Source: Valencia hispanica (taxonomy: Eukaryota > Chordata > Actinopteri > Cyprinodontiformes > Valenciidae). From it: a DNA stretch of 64,000 bases. Shown here piece after piece: positions 24,401-38,006 of the stretch. The notes beneath the pieces are model-generated. The model did not search any database and was not told the origin of the DNA. It saw only the letters and a list, made by a program, of their open reading frames with translations. A program made the position numbers and the translations under genes. The stretch lies in contig OY747723.1 in assembly GCA_963556495.2 (NCBI GenBank), forward strand, positions 14,540,501 through 14,604,500, given 5' to 3'. Within the stretch, counting starts at the first letter, position 1, and every line of letters begins with the position of its first letter.

Positions 24401-27400
24401 CCACAAAGACAGACGGACACTGTGAAGCCGTTCCATCATGTCAACAATCACACTGTATGAGTGGCCTTCGTTTAAATACTTTACGAGGCAGTCCATAAAA
24501 CCGGCCTCTTCTCCCTTTCCCTTCTCTAAGTCCAAACTATGTCAACAATCACCACAAAATGTCCCTAAAACTTGAAAATAGATTCCGCAAAACGGGCAAA
24601 ACATCTCTGCAGATTGAGCTGCTGGCAGGGTTGATTCCATTACTGTTACTACTTTGGTCTTGTCCCGACCCTAACCTCATCCCTGCAGTATCACTTCCAG
24701 GTCATGTCTTTGTAAATGTGTGTTGTTAAACTTGTAAAAGTGTTTCTTTTTTTAACTTTTAAATGTTTTTCGGTATGATTGTAAATGTGTTTCTGTAAAT
24801 TTGTAAATGTGTTTCGGTAAGATTGTAAATGTGTTTCGGTAAACTTGTAAATGTGTTTCGGTAAACTTGTAAATGTGTTTCTGTAAGATTGTAAATGTGT
24901 TTCGGTAAGATTGTAAATGTGTTTCGGTAAGATTGTAAATGTGTTTCGGTAAACTTGTAAATGTGTTTCGGTAAACTTGTAAATGTGTTTCTGTAAGATT
25001 GTAAATGTATTTCGGTAAGATTGTAAATGTGTTTCGGTAAACTTGTAAATGTGTTTCTGTAAATTTGTAAATGTGTTTCGGTAAACTTGTAAATGTGTTT
25101 CTGTAAATTTGTAAATGTGTTTCGGTAAACTTGTAAAAGTGTTTCGGTAAACTTGTAAAAGTGTTTCGGTAAGATTGTAAATATGTTTTGGTACATTTGT
25201 AAAAGTGTTTTGGTAAACTTGTAAATGTGTTTCGGTAAGATTGTAAATATGTTTTGGTAAATTTGTAAAAGTGTTTTGGTAAACTTGTAAATGTGTTTCG
25301 GTAAAAATGTAAAAGTGTTTCAGGTTATTGTAATTTTGTTTTGCACTTCCCGGCCACCGTAGTGATCAGTGATTTTGTTCTGCTTCGCACTATTTAGTGT
25401 TGAATTGGTTCCAGTTTGTGGTAGCAATGAGAGAAAACGTGACATAATGCAAGATGCATGAATAATTGTGGAAAATAATGTATGTTAATGACTTGATATA
25501 GACCTAAGAAGTCAATCAGAGTACTTCTGTTGATCTTACCAACACAGGTACGGCTGTCGTAGCCGGATTCGAAGCCGCTCTGGCACTGGCAACGGTGGGT
25601 ACCAGGAAGGTTCAGGCACTGAGAGAAATCGCCACACGAGCTCAAACCCTCTGCACACTCATCTATGTCTGCATCAGAGCGAGGGAGAGAAGATTAGACA
25701 CTGTGTAAACCAGGAGAACCCTGTCTAAAACCAACACCAAGCCACATGTGGCACAATAGAGGCGTAATTACTGTCTTTACTGTTTCTATAACATGTAACT
25801 CCCACCCTACTACTCAGGCAGATAACCTGAATAATGTAAATGCATTGTTCTACACGGACAACATAATACAGAAAGCATATCAGAGAGATACTGAGGTCTA
25901 TCCATGGGAACCAAAGCTGAGCTGAGGGGTCTTCTTGGTGCTGACAGCAGGAAACAGAGACCACCTGCTGGCCTTTTAATAAACCACTCACCAACTCAAA
26001 GCCTTACATGTCCCTTTTAACAAGGGAAAGAGAGAAGGGGAGAATACTTCTGGTTCCACTCATCCACACTGTACTTGAACCCCCAACACTAGACTGACAG
26101 GTGTTGAAGAAGCACAGGCGCCTTGCCTTGAACTTCCAGCTGAGTACATTTAGCTGAAACACACCTTAAGATCTAGCAAACCCAGACGGTTCTAAGAAGT
26201 ACTCCATTACGAACAGGAAGCTTCAAAATTAATAGTAATTAAATGTTATATATAACATAATATATATTCCTTAAATAGGAAACTTTTTAACTGATTGGAA
26301 TGTTTGTATAAATGTATTGAAATGACTTCTTGTAAAGTGCCTTGAGATGACATCTGTTGTGAATCGGCGCTATATAAATAAACTGAATTGAATATATAGA
26401 AATAGATGCAATTCAAAAATCAATCAAATATTATCTGGCTTTCTACAGGCTGACAAGCCTGAACCACCCACCTCCAGATTAGTGCTGTGTTGAAACAAAT
26501 CGATTCTCTGATTCGGAATCGATTCTTATAAAAATTAGTAAAAATCGATTCAAACGTCCAAAAATCGATTGAATCGTTCAACATTGTTTGCCCTTTTTAC
26601 AGCTAAAATAGGAGGGAAAAAGTTTGGACGGGCTTAGGTCTGAATGGGTTATTACCGTTTTTTTCCCAGGTAAACTATAACCCCACCCAGTGTTGCGTCA
26701 CTGAATTACAGTCATGTAATTAAGGTAACAGCTCAAAACAACGTTTTTAGTAGCACTGACCCATTTCAATATCGAATTGGAACAGATTGGATCGGATCAG
26801 GATAATTGATTCTTACTCTTGAGAAATTGGAATTGAATTGACTCTTGAAATTTGAATCGATACCCAGCTCTACTCCAGATATACAAAAAATACACGCAAT
26901 CCCTATCAGCTTTCATATTTGACTGTATGTGAAATTTTGATCCTGAGGTTGAGAGAAAATCTGCAAAACAAACTACAAAAAAAAACAAATTTCTATGTCT
27001 AATTTATGTTGAATTTGATTCCCCCCCCCCCAATCTTTTCACCCTGGAATAAGAACATGACATAAATACCTATGAAGAACATATGTACATTTCTGATCAG
27101 ACCCATATGTCAACATGTAAACAGAAAGAGAGAGAGATGGAGTTACCGTAACAGTTCTGCCCGTCTCCTCTATAACCAGTAGCACACTGGCAGCGGAAAG
27201 CTTGGCCCTCCAGTGGAATGCACTGTGCTGTGGTGTCGCAGTCATGGTTCCCAGCATAGCAGGGGTTCAACAGTTCAACCCCCGTCGAATCTGCTGGAAA
27301 TAACAGGAAATTCGAGAGAACCAGGTCATCAGAGGTCACAAAAAAAACATTGATTTTACTTCAATTCAGTTTTTAGGTCAGTTAGAATTACCAACTATTA

Positions 27401-30400
27401 CCAACTATATTTCTATTTGAATATTTAGAGAAACTGTTTAAAAACCTTCCTCAAAATCAGAGGTTTACGTACATTTCCTCGGTGTTTGATAGAACTGTCC
27501 TTTAAGCTGTTTGACTGGGTTAAAAATGTTTTGGGTTTCCTTCACACAAGCTCACAGTGGTTTGCTGGAATTCTGACCCATTCCTCCCGGAGGAGCTGGT
27601 GTAACTGTTGCTTTAATAGTTCCACCTAATGTTCTTTTCTCATGCTACCATCTTTTTTGTGAAGTGCACCAATCCCTGCAGCACAACATTCATACAACAT
27701 GATACTGGCACCAATGTACTTTACAGTTACAGTGGGGCAAAAAAGTATTTGACAGCCACCGATTGTCCAATTTGTACAACTTAAAAAGATGAGAGGTCTG
27801 GAATTTTCATCACTTCAACTGTCAGAAACAGAATGTCAGGAAATCATGTTGTATGATTTTTATTTATATGTATAATGGTGCAGAAAATAAGTAATTGGTC
27901 AATAACAAAAGTTCATCTCAATACTATGTAATATAACCTTGGTTGGCAATGACAGAGGTCAAACGTTTCCTGTAGATCTTCATCAGGTTTGCACACACTG
28001 TAGCTGGTATTTTGGCCCATTCTACCATGCAGATCTTCTCTAGAGCTATGATGTTTTGGGGCTGTGGCTGGGCAACACAAACTTTCAACTCTCTCCATAG
28101 ATTCTCCATTGGATTAAAGTCTGGAGGCTGGCTAGGCCACTCCACAACCTTGAAATGGTTTTTACGTAGCCACTCCTTTGTTATTCGGGCGGAGTGTTTC
28201 GGATCACTGTCAAGATCCAGCCACGTTTCATCTTCAATGCTCTCACTGATGGAAGGAGGTTTTGGCCCAAAATCTCACAATACATGGTCCCATTCATCCT
28301 TTCCTTAATACAAATCAGTCGTCCTGTCCCCTTGGCAGAAAAGCAGCCTCATAATGTTTCCACCCCCATGCTTCACAGTAGGTATGGTATTTTTGGGATG
28401 CAACGCAGCATTCTTCCCCCCTCCAAACCACGACGAGTGGCGTTTATACCAAAGAGTTCTATTTTGGTCTCATCTGATCACATGACATTCTCCCAATCCT
28501 CCTCTGGATCATCCAGATGGTCTGTGGCAAACTTTAGACTTCAGCAGGGGGACCTTTCGGGCGCTTCAGGATTTTAATCCATGACGACTTAGTGTGTTAC
28601 TAATAGTAAACTTTGTTACTGTGGTCCCAGCTCTCTTCAGGTCATTGACCAGTTCCCCCTGTGTAGTTCTGGGCTATTCCCTCAACGTTCTCAAGATCAC
28701 GTATACCTCACAAGGTGAGATCTTGCATGGAGCTCCAGGTCGAGAGAGATTGTCAGTGATCTTGTTTTTATTCTGTTTTCTAATAATTACTCCAACAGTT
28801 GATCAGTTGATGGTATGTAGCTGGGGTTTTAAAGTCGGTACACTTTAATCAAGAAAAATTAATACAAATGTACATATGACTTTTTTTTTTTACTTTGATG
28901 AGCACTAAACAAAAAAAACATTTTTTTTTCTTGAATTCCTTCCTTTCAATTTCTGAATTTATTTGTTTGTGTGTTCTATAACCTAAAAAGGTTGAAAGTA
29001 TACAACTGACAGGAGATTTGATTGGATTTCTTTTCAATAAATAAAATAGTACAAACAGACATACCCATGACTAAATCACTTTGGAGTTGTGCTGATATTT
29101 CAGCAGCCTAGTTTCCCAGGTGTACTTGAACGCAGCATGGGCAGCTGTTGGGAAAATCTCTTCTCATCAACGGGGATTCCACCAACTTGCATTTTATACA
29201 CAATTAGGAGTTTGGGCTGATTGGATGAACTCGTACCCATGTGGACGTCACTTCATTTTTCTCTAGTATCAGTGATGCTTACATTCAGCTTCAGATTGTT
29301 TCACGCAAGTAATTCAGTTTAGTGCATAGCGTGTTATATGTACCTTGTTGCTGCCAAAGGTGGCGTTGGCTGACAAACTTCTGGTTCGGTCCAACTTTCC
29401 TTTTCTACTGTAGCTGCATTAGAATCCATGAATGTTCCCAAAAAGCAGAGTTTAGTGATAGCTGGGAGTCCTTTCTGCTTCGTTTTGGTGGCGCTGCGGA
29501 ACGTTGCACTGCACTCTGAGTTCCGCACATAAACATTCTGCATGTGTTCAGGTAGAAAACAGCTGTATTCGTTTGAAACACATGCGATCGAACCGACAGG
29601 GCCGTACCAAAAAAATCTGAATATATGTACTGTTACACTCCTGTTACAAAGGTATTACATCATCATCAGCATTTTTCCAAGTCATTTAAAGACATATAAA
29701 TCGTAGTGTATGTAAACTTCTAAGTTTGAAGAAAGTAAAAAAAATATTATTTTTTTAAATCGCGCTATTTAGTGAATAGAACTAATTTCGGTCAAAGTTT
29801 AGCATGGCTAAATCCAACAACGCCATCGTACCGCCACAGCATCTCCCATCTTTTCCCACCACAGATTAAGTGAGATCTGTTAAATTCACCGTTGGCATTC
29901 CGATGATTACAGGACAACTTATCCAAGAACACATAAAAAGTTCCAGACAAATTCCCATGGGGACGGTTTCCTCCAAAGAGAGGGGACTCCACTTCATGTT
30001 CTCAATACAAAAAAACATGTGGATGAGGTTAGACGCACATGTCCTGGACATTAGATAGGAGAAAACATACAAGCAGGAGAGGGGGCTTTTGTGGTGTTTC
30101 CTCCTCATACCACCGTCTGGTTCAGATGAATAATTTCAAAAGCAAATAAAAGAAAACCTCAGACTGATTTCCAGAGAATCCGACAGAGCAAATAACTCTG
30201 GGAAATCATTAGAAAAGAATTTAAGAAAATGGATCAATGGGCTAAGAATTAAAAACACGCTCCAGAGTGATTCTGGTGAGCAGGATGGGAAGCCTTGCTG
30301 GTGTTAGTGGTTCTCTGAGCCTCAAAAGTGCTCAAACAGGATTGTGGTGTCCCATTTGTTATTCCATATAAAAACACAACACTTTCAAGAATGTCGCACA

Positions 30401-33400
30401 TTACAGTGGCTTTACTTTCCACCAGATGATTCAGATACATTCAACGCTTTCAGAGATCATTTTAACGTGGAACAAGGAAGAAACAGCAATGTCTGTTTTT
30501 AATGACGTGTAAGAGTTTAAAGCAACCATCAGAGCCTTTTTCTACCATAAACAACATAAACAAAACGCACAGCTTGGCTTCATCTCCCCCAGGCCAGAGA
30601 ACAATTTTGGCTCATTATCAGAGAGGGAGAAAGACTCTTCAAAGTGTAATGTGGGCCAGGAAGGAGGGCAGATGAGAGGCAGGGATCCACATGGATCGGA
30701 GAGAAAAAGCCTGACGGATAATTAGAGACAGGCAGAGAAGGAAGGCGAGCAGGACAGAAGGGGCGAGGAACACACATATCCCACACATGCACTGCACACC
30801 ATCAAAGTGATGGCTGCAGCTTCCCACCTGTTGCTTTTCACGTGGTTCCTCCTCCTCCTCATCCTCCTCTCGAACAAACACAAACGCACCGATCCAACTA
30901 GAGAGGCAGGGTTTGCAGCAGGCGAAGTCATTAAAACATTATGGCCAGCTGTCATCAACGTTATAACCCCAAACCTCTGTTTATTTCGCTGGGATTTGAT
31001 GTGTTCGACCAACACCTGTAAGTGCACAACTGTAAAAAAGATGCATTGTTTTCTAAAAATCTGAAAAGTGGGGATATGCATGTGTTTTCAGCCCCCCCCC
31101 CCCCCTTTTACTTTCATACCCCTGAAACAAATCCAATACAAATCCATCACTTGTACTCATCTAATCAGTAAATAGAGTCCAACTGTGTGTAATTTAATCT
31201 CAGTATACATCCAGCTGCTCTGTAAAGACCCCAGAAGTCTGTTTGAGAACATTAGTGAACAAACAGCGACATAAGGCCAAGGACACCCAACATGTCTGGT
31301 GAACACTGCAACCCTAAACAGACAGGCCGGAAAAGGAGAGATTTGTTGAGAGAAGAAGCCAAGAGGCCCATGGTAGCTTTTGAGGACATCCGGACAGCCG
31401 GAGCTCAGGCGGGTCCATAAATCAGACCTTTATTGTAAGGTGGCAAAAATAAAGACATTGTAGATAGAAAGCCGTAATACGTCCTGTGGGTCCATAACCC
31501 TATAAAGTCACAGTCAACATGTTAAAGAAGGGGCTCTGGGGTCTCATTTATAAAACCTGCATAGAAGTCCTTACTAAAACTGTACTTATGTACTCACACC
31601 TAGTAAGTTTCAGATCTATCAAACTTGGAGTACGCACAGCTGCATGCAATTTCCGCTTTATAAATCAGCTTTATAAATAAATCAATGTGACGCACGGGTC
31701 CAGCGGGTCGGTAGATCTGACAGCGGGCCCAGTTCAGCACTGCTTTAGGGAATCCACATCGACTCCCCCCGTCCAGATGTTCCCAGTGACGTGATCTTCA
31801 GTGAGGGCTGGCGCATCCATTGTGCAGCATTATACAAGAGCGTCACTGTAGTATTTATATTTGTACTTAAATTCAACTACAATTAATGCACCAATTAGAG
31901 CAACTGCTGTATAATCTGAAAACATACATCTGAACATGCTGTGATATTATTCCTAATTGCAGCATATTTTCATTCAGATTCTAATTTTAATTCTCAGTTC
32001 AGATACGGAGGTGGGGGCCGACTGTTGGCTGTGTGTTCGCGTGTGTGCGCGAAGCTCTACAAGTCTGAAAATGTTGCTTAAATTCACAATTTTCTCATCT
32101 CATCGGCTGCTCTGCCAGTGGCCTCTGTGTCCAAAATGTCCTTAATGTGCTTAAAGTGCCCCTGGCATGAAATTCCCCACGACGTTTGGGCCCTTTTTAG
32201 TCACACTCTAAGTACCTTAATACTGTATCAAAGGATCGTTTGCCGTAACTCAGCCTTGTTGTAGAATTACAGCCCCTACTAGGTGGCTCTTCTGTTAGCA
32301 TTAGCACAGAACGATCGAGTTTTGGTGGGCGGGGCCCAAGCCATGCGCCTCTATTGTCAATTGAGTCTCTAACGTCCGCATCTGATGAAACATTGACAGA
32401 CATGGATTTGCGCACCACAAATTGCCCAAATTCCAATATTATGTATGAAATGTAATTAGGTTTAGGCCTAATTATATTGTGTGTTGAACAATAATCTGTT
32501 TACAAATTACAGGCCTAATAAAAGATTTGATCATCCATCCACACATCCATCCGTCCTCATTACATCTCTAGCTTCACCACGACAGTAATGGCTCAGTTAT
32601 CGGTGAGTGTAATGGCGACTGTAATGGCGTTTCAATTTGATCCGGAATCTGATCCGGACGGCGAAGCACCTGAGGAGGAACCAGAAAGGTAGAGCACGTC
32701 TTCCACAGGTGATTCAGACAGACGTGCTGTGCACGGAGGGGAGGGGCTCTCTGTGTGTGTGTGTGTGTGTGTGTGTTTGTGCGAGAGAGGCGTGAGTGAC
32801 AGAGACCAAGAGAGAGCACGGAAATGCTGAACGAATATGCTGCGCGTTTTAAATAGCATAAAAAAGAAAAACGAAACACAATATGTGACGGTCGGTGTTG
32901 ATTTATTTATTTATTTTTGGTCGGTGTTGAATCTGTGGCGGTTGGAGTTTAATCTGTGGCGCACCGCCACAGATTCGTCTATATATGTGGGAAACACTGG
33001 TATATAACAGCTGAAGGACATTATTGCGGAAATATACTTACTTGTACAGGGATATTTGCTGGTTCATGGAGAGTTGGTATTGATCCTGGTAAAAGTTTAA
33101 GACGATCTGTGAATCCACTGCTGTGTTGTCCCAAGTTAATAAAACATTAATCAGAGAAAAGTTTTCCACAAACGACCACGCGCTTCAGGAGTCGGTCGGG
33201 TACATTCCCTGCATAAATAAAGTCCATCCACAAGCTTTACAGTGGGGAGGACAGTCTGGACTCCACGCTGTCGGTTTGTTGTTTTCCTTTTACCATAGCT
33301 CTCGTTGTTTAGGTTGTAATCATACGTGCCGCGGGGGGAGGGACTTCGAGAGTGTAGTTCAGAGAAGGGGGTAATTGGCTGGAACTCAATGACGCCATAT

Positions 33401-36400
33401 GCCGAAACGTGAGGTCATATGCCGAACTGCAAATCAGCCCGTTTCTGAGTGCTAATTTCACCATGTAGGCAGACAAAGCCGGGGACAAAGGAAACACTAA
33501 TCAGTAGTTTTAACCCCTTAGGGGACATAGGCAGGCTGGGGAAACTATAAAACAGGACCAAAAAAATTTTTTTCGCCACAGTTTTATTCTATACATCCCA
33601 AACTTGGCGTGCGAAGTTTTCAGACCCAGGTTTGTGCATAAGCAAGCTTTATATATCATACCCGTGGACGTTTGAGACTAAATTTGAACTCTCTCACCTT
33701 CGTGCAAAATGGTGGTACCATCTCTTAAGTACCGACTGAAAACATTCGGTGGGTCCTGATATTGAAAAATGTTTGGTGTTAAATTTCGGAACTTTCCAAA
33801 TAAAAAGGTCCCTGCAGGCATAGCATGAGATCGCAGACTAAGAAAATGCAGAAAACATCAAATCTTCGGCCCCATTTTGTGAAAGTGAATGAATACAGAG
33901 CTAAGCAACAACTGGGACGACTGTGGCTCAGGAGTTAGTCTTTTAACCAGAGGGTTGCCAGTTCGAGCCCCAGCTCCATCCATCACAGCTGTTGTGTCCT
34001 TGGGCAAGACACGTCACCCTTCTTAACATCAGCCTGCCCAGGGACTACAGGTGGAAATTAGCACTTGAGCTATAACCTGGTACAATGCATCTCTCACCTT
34101 GAGGTTAATGTTTATTGTACACTGTCTCTGTTTAAAGGGGCTATATGCAATTTTCTGAAATTTCAACTGACACCTGTGGCCAAAAAACAAAACTGCTCTT
34201 CCTTTCTGCTCGCTCTCGCAGCACGCCCTCCTACGCCGGTCGTTCTCAATCTTCGATCTTTTTCGGGCACTTGTCAGGGGTTTAACTTTTTTAGTCTTAT
34301 GTGGAGTTACTGTTGGTGTCAAAGTTGTCCTTGGTCTCTTCTGTGTATTCGCACAATCCATTGAACTGCTTGCGAGTGCTGACTAGCGGTGGTGGCAGAG
34401 TGATCGGAAACATTTAACATGAACGCGCTTGACATCACATCCGCAGACAGCGCGGGAAAATCCGACCCGACAGAAAATAGAAAAAAATTGAATACAGGCT
34501 TATAGGTGCACCCACTGTGAGCTGACAAGGTGTCAGTATGCTCATCAGGAGATGTTTTATAAATGGTCAAATAAAAAGGCTATTGTTACGTTTATTTTTG
34601 GGGAAAAGTTGCATATAGCCCCTTTAAAAAATACACACAAAAAAAAATCTGTGATCAGATTTGTGTTGCTAAATATGAAAATACCCGCATTTTAATAAAG
34701 CACCGTGTCACTCATGACATCAATTTGCAAGCCGATGTTTGTTAAATTATAGTTTACTGTTTGCACTGAAAGTTTGCTGTGTTTTTGCTTAATTTAAAAA
34801 AAACAACAACAACAATAAAAAAGTACTTTTTTGGCTCTTAAAATTAGACTTTAAAAGTATAGGTACCATTTAGAGGCTATTTAGAGGCTATAAAGAAGTT
34901 GAGCCTGAACATACAGCCAGAGCTACAGTGGAACCATGTATGGGAAAATATTCTTATGAAGGTGGCAAAAGTGTTAATTTGTAGTACAGAGTGAAACACT
35001 ATGGTGGTAGTATGATGGAGTGGGAGTCTTCAGGACCAAGACAACGTGAGTTATAATTACTACTCGTTACCAGAAAATCCTGAAAAGAAACATCCGTCCG
35101 TCAGTTTATGACCTTAGGCTCAAGACCGCTTGGGTTTTACAGCAGGACAATAATCCAAAGCCCACCAGTGGGTCCACTACGGGAAATGTAGGATCTGTTG
35201 TTTTGAAAGCCTCCTAAAGGCGATTATATAGGCATGTACGATTAATTAGTTTTCTGGTTGTGTTGTCACTTCAGTGCCTTAAGCATGTTTGCAATCCCTG
35301 ATTCTCATGACCTCACAGGGCAGCCATTCCGCCCAGCAACCCCCCCCCCCCCCCCCTTCAAGAAAATCGGTTATTGGCTGCGATATTAATTCCAAGAAAG
35401 TTAAATTAACACAAAAAAACCTCTTTGTCTTCACAGACATACACACAAACAAACACACACACACACACACCACTTAACTCATGTTTATAGAACCTCTGAT
35501 AGCAGCAAGCTCTTCAAGCTCTGTTCTGAGTCCATTACTGTCAGCATGAGCGTGCGCGAGATGTGTCACCATAAACTTTTTAATCAGCGAGCTGATGTTC
35601 CAAGTGATAGAAACTTGATCTGCATCCAAACGCTGTGGAAAAAAAGCAGCCTCTCTCTGGCTTTCTGTCGCAAACTCTCTCTTTTCCACTTCATCTTTTG
35701 AGATGTAGATCTGCCTCCCGTCTTTAACTACCTTTTCTGTGAACAGTTTGTAAAGAAAGACTGTCTGGTGACAGAAACAAAACACGAAATTGGTGTTCTC
35801 CATCCAATCTGACTGAACTTAAGCTGCTTTGTATTGGTCTATCCCATAAAACCAAAGAACAATGGATGGAGGTTGCAGCTGTAATGTGACAAAATATGAA
35901 AAAGCCTTTTAAACGTTTCAGTCCTTAATCGAATAAAACACTGGATAAAATATTTGTTGACTACTCTAGGGTAAGAGTATTAAGTAAGTTCTGGTTCGCT
36001 GACATCCCTTTGATTTTGTCTCTAGATCTGTGGTAAAAGGCCAGCGTAATGCCCTAAAACAAACAGTTAAATCATGGTATTTAAGCCTCAAAACCACAAA
36101 ACCAAACATTTCCTATCAAAATACACAAACAACGCAAACTACTGTGTGTGGCTTTGGTTTAATGTTCACCCTTCTCCTGTTAGTACACAATGTTCCAATT
36201 ACTTTACCTGGGAATGTTAGCAAACATCCAGGGCATGAATGCAGTTATATGCATGAAGAAAAATAAATCTGTACATAAACTGATTAAAGTAACATGGAAA
36301 GTGATCCTACACACATTTGTGTACAGCCTTTGATAGAACATGAACCAATTAACATAAATAGTAACAATTATACTTTAACATTGCTGTCAGTGGTTACAGT

Positions 36401-37908
36401 GTATAATGACCATCATTATTAGTACATTGCGCGTGTGTGTTTGAGCCTGCGCTCAATCCAACACAACCCTGTGGTTTGGCTGTGGTTTCTGTGGTAGAAC
36501 TGCAACAGTTGGTGTTGCTCCAATTGGCCACTAAACTTGCCTAGAGAGGATTTAGGCAGGAAGCCAAACACAATGCCCTAGCTCAAACATGCAGTATTTA
36601 GTTAGGGCCATTAGCTACTTCATACTTAACTAGTCTGTAGTGAAATTTACACCTACATATTATTTAAACATCCAATTGTAGGTTAAATCTTTCTAGTAGT
36701 AATCTTTTGTGAAATTGCTTCTGGTATTTGATGGTATGAAGTAGATCAGGGGTACCCAACTCAAAAAAACCCCGGTGCTAGTTTGGTGCTGTTGCCGGAG
36801 CCAGTGCTTAGTCGATTCTTTCCAAGAGCCTATTGCTTTTCCAGTGATGCAGAGCCTAGTTTGGGCTGCGTCATAATGTCATCCAAAGTGTTTTGATGCA
36901 CCTGTATACACCCATATGGGGAGAAGAAAACAGGAAGCGCACAAACAGAGAGAGAAGTTTTAACAATGGAAGAGTTCAACCACAAAGCCTCACATGGCCT
37001 CCTCATCGGACCAACTCTTCTTGTTTCTAGCTCCCATTGTTACGAACAGTTACAGTTATGTGTTTTGTCTCGTTGTGTTAGGCTTTTGTAATTCCACCCC
37101 CACACTGGTTGTGTCACAATGTGGGAGCGGGAGAGAGAGGTTCATAGCAAGCACCAGCTCTGGCCCAGCAAGGGTTTGGTGCTAGGTTCCCGGTTTGGAA
37201 CCAAGAAACGGGTGTTTTGGCCGTGGAAAACCAAAGAACCGGTGCCAATTCAGGCTCTGGTAACGAACTAGCACTGCAGCCAGTTCGGTGGAAAAAGCCC
37301 CTAAAAGAAGTAGGATAGTAGCTGTCGAGGACTGGAGTTGGGCACCCCTGGAGAAAAAGGTGTGTTTCAGCTCCATGACTTTAAACAAACTAGATCTTTC
37401 CAAAGTCGCCGATTCAGTTTTTTGCTAGGTTTGTCAGCAAACCTTGGCTGGTGCAATACGTCTAACTGTTCTGAAGAATTGGCCTCTAACTGGAACTGAA
37501 CTCATGTTACGCTAATTTCACTTAGTCCAGCTTTAGTTGATGATCATCCCGAGCAGAGGTGTCAAAAGTATTCACATTCAATGCTCAAGTAGAAGTAAAG
37601 ATACTAGGGTTTAAAAAGACTTCTTTAGAAGTTGAAGTATCAAGTCAAGTTTTTTACTCAAGTAAAAGTAAAAAAGTACGTGATTCAAAACTACTTAAAG
37701 TTTAAAAGTAAAAGTAATGTATTTTAAAAAATGACATTAAAGAATAAAGTTTAAGCCACCCCCCCAAAAAAGAAAGACCATAATCATTATAATGTTATAT
37801 AAAAATGTTAATTTTGAAACATTTGGGATACACTAGGCTACCTGTTTCAGCTGCATATATGTCCATTAAAATGTATTAATTTTAGTGCAATGCAATTACA
37901 TTACAGAA

Positions 37909-38006
<98 letters not shown>

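Noticed and set aside
24759..25196. 145-codon minus-strand reading frame with a 22-residue repeat
   Set aside because: It lies wholly in the 22-bp minisatellite. Three units make 66 bp, so any frame stays open. There is no start context, splice support or domain.
24735..25322. Regularly spaced repeats resembling a CRISPR array
   Set aside because: Units are directly adjacent with no unique spacers, in a vertebrate intron, and they form one arm of an inverted-repeat element.
28012..28577. Plus-strand frames of 98 and 127 codons
   Set aside because: Antisense of the Tc1-like transposase relic, whose minus strand carries the recognisable DDE region.
30722..31081. 119-codon minus-strand frame
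   Set aside because: No recognised motif, no phase-compatible neighbours, and it lies in a nid2 intron with low-complexity composition.
33917..33990. Possible tRNA gene
   Set aside because: A and B boxes are present, but the stems do not pair and a SINE body follows, so it is a SINE head.
34029..34361. 110-codon basic minus-strand frame
   Set aside because: It overlaps the SINE/MITE junction and a terminal-inverted-repeat element. There is no recognisable domain or exon context.
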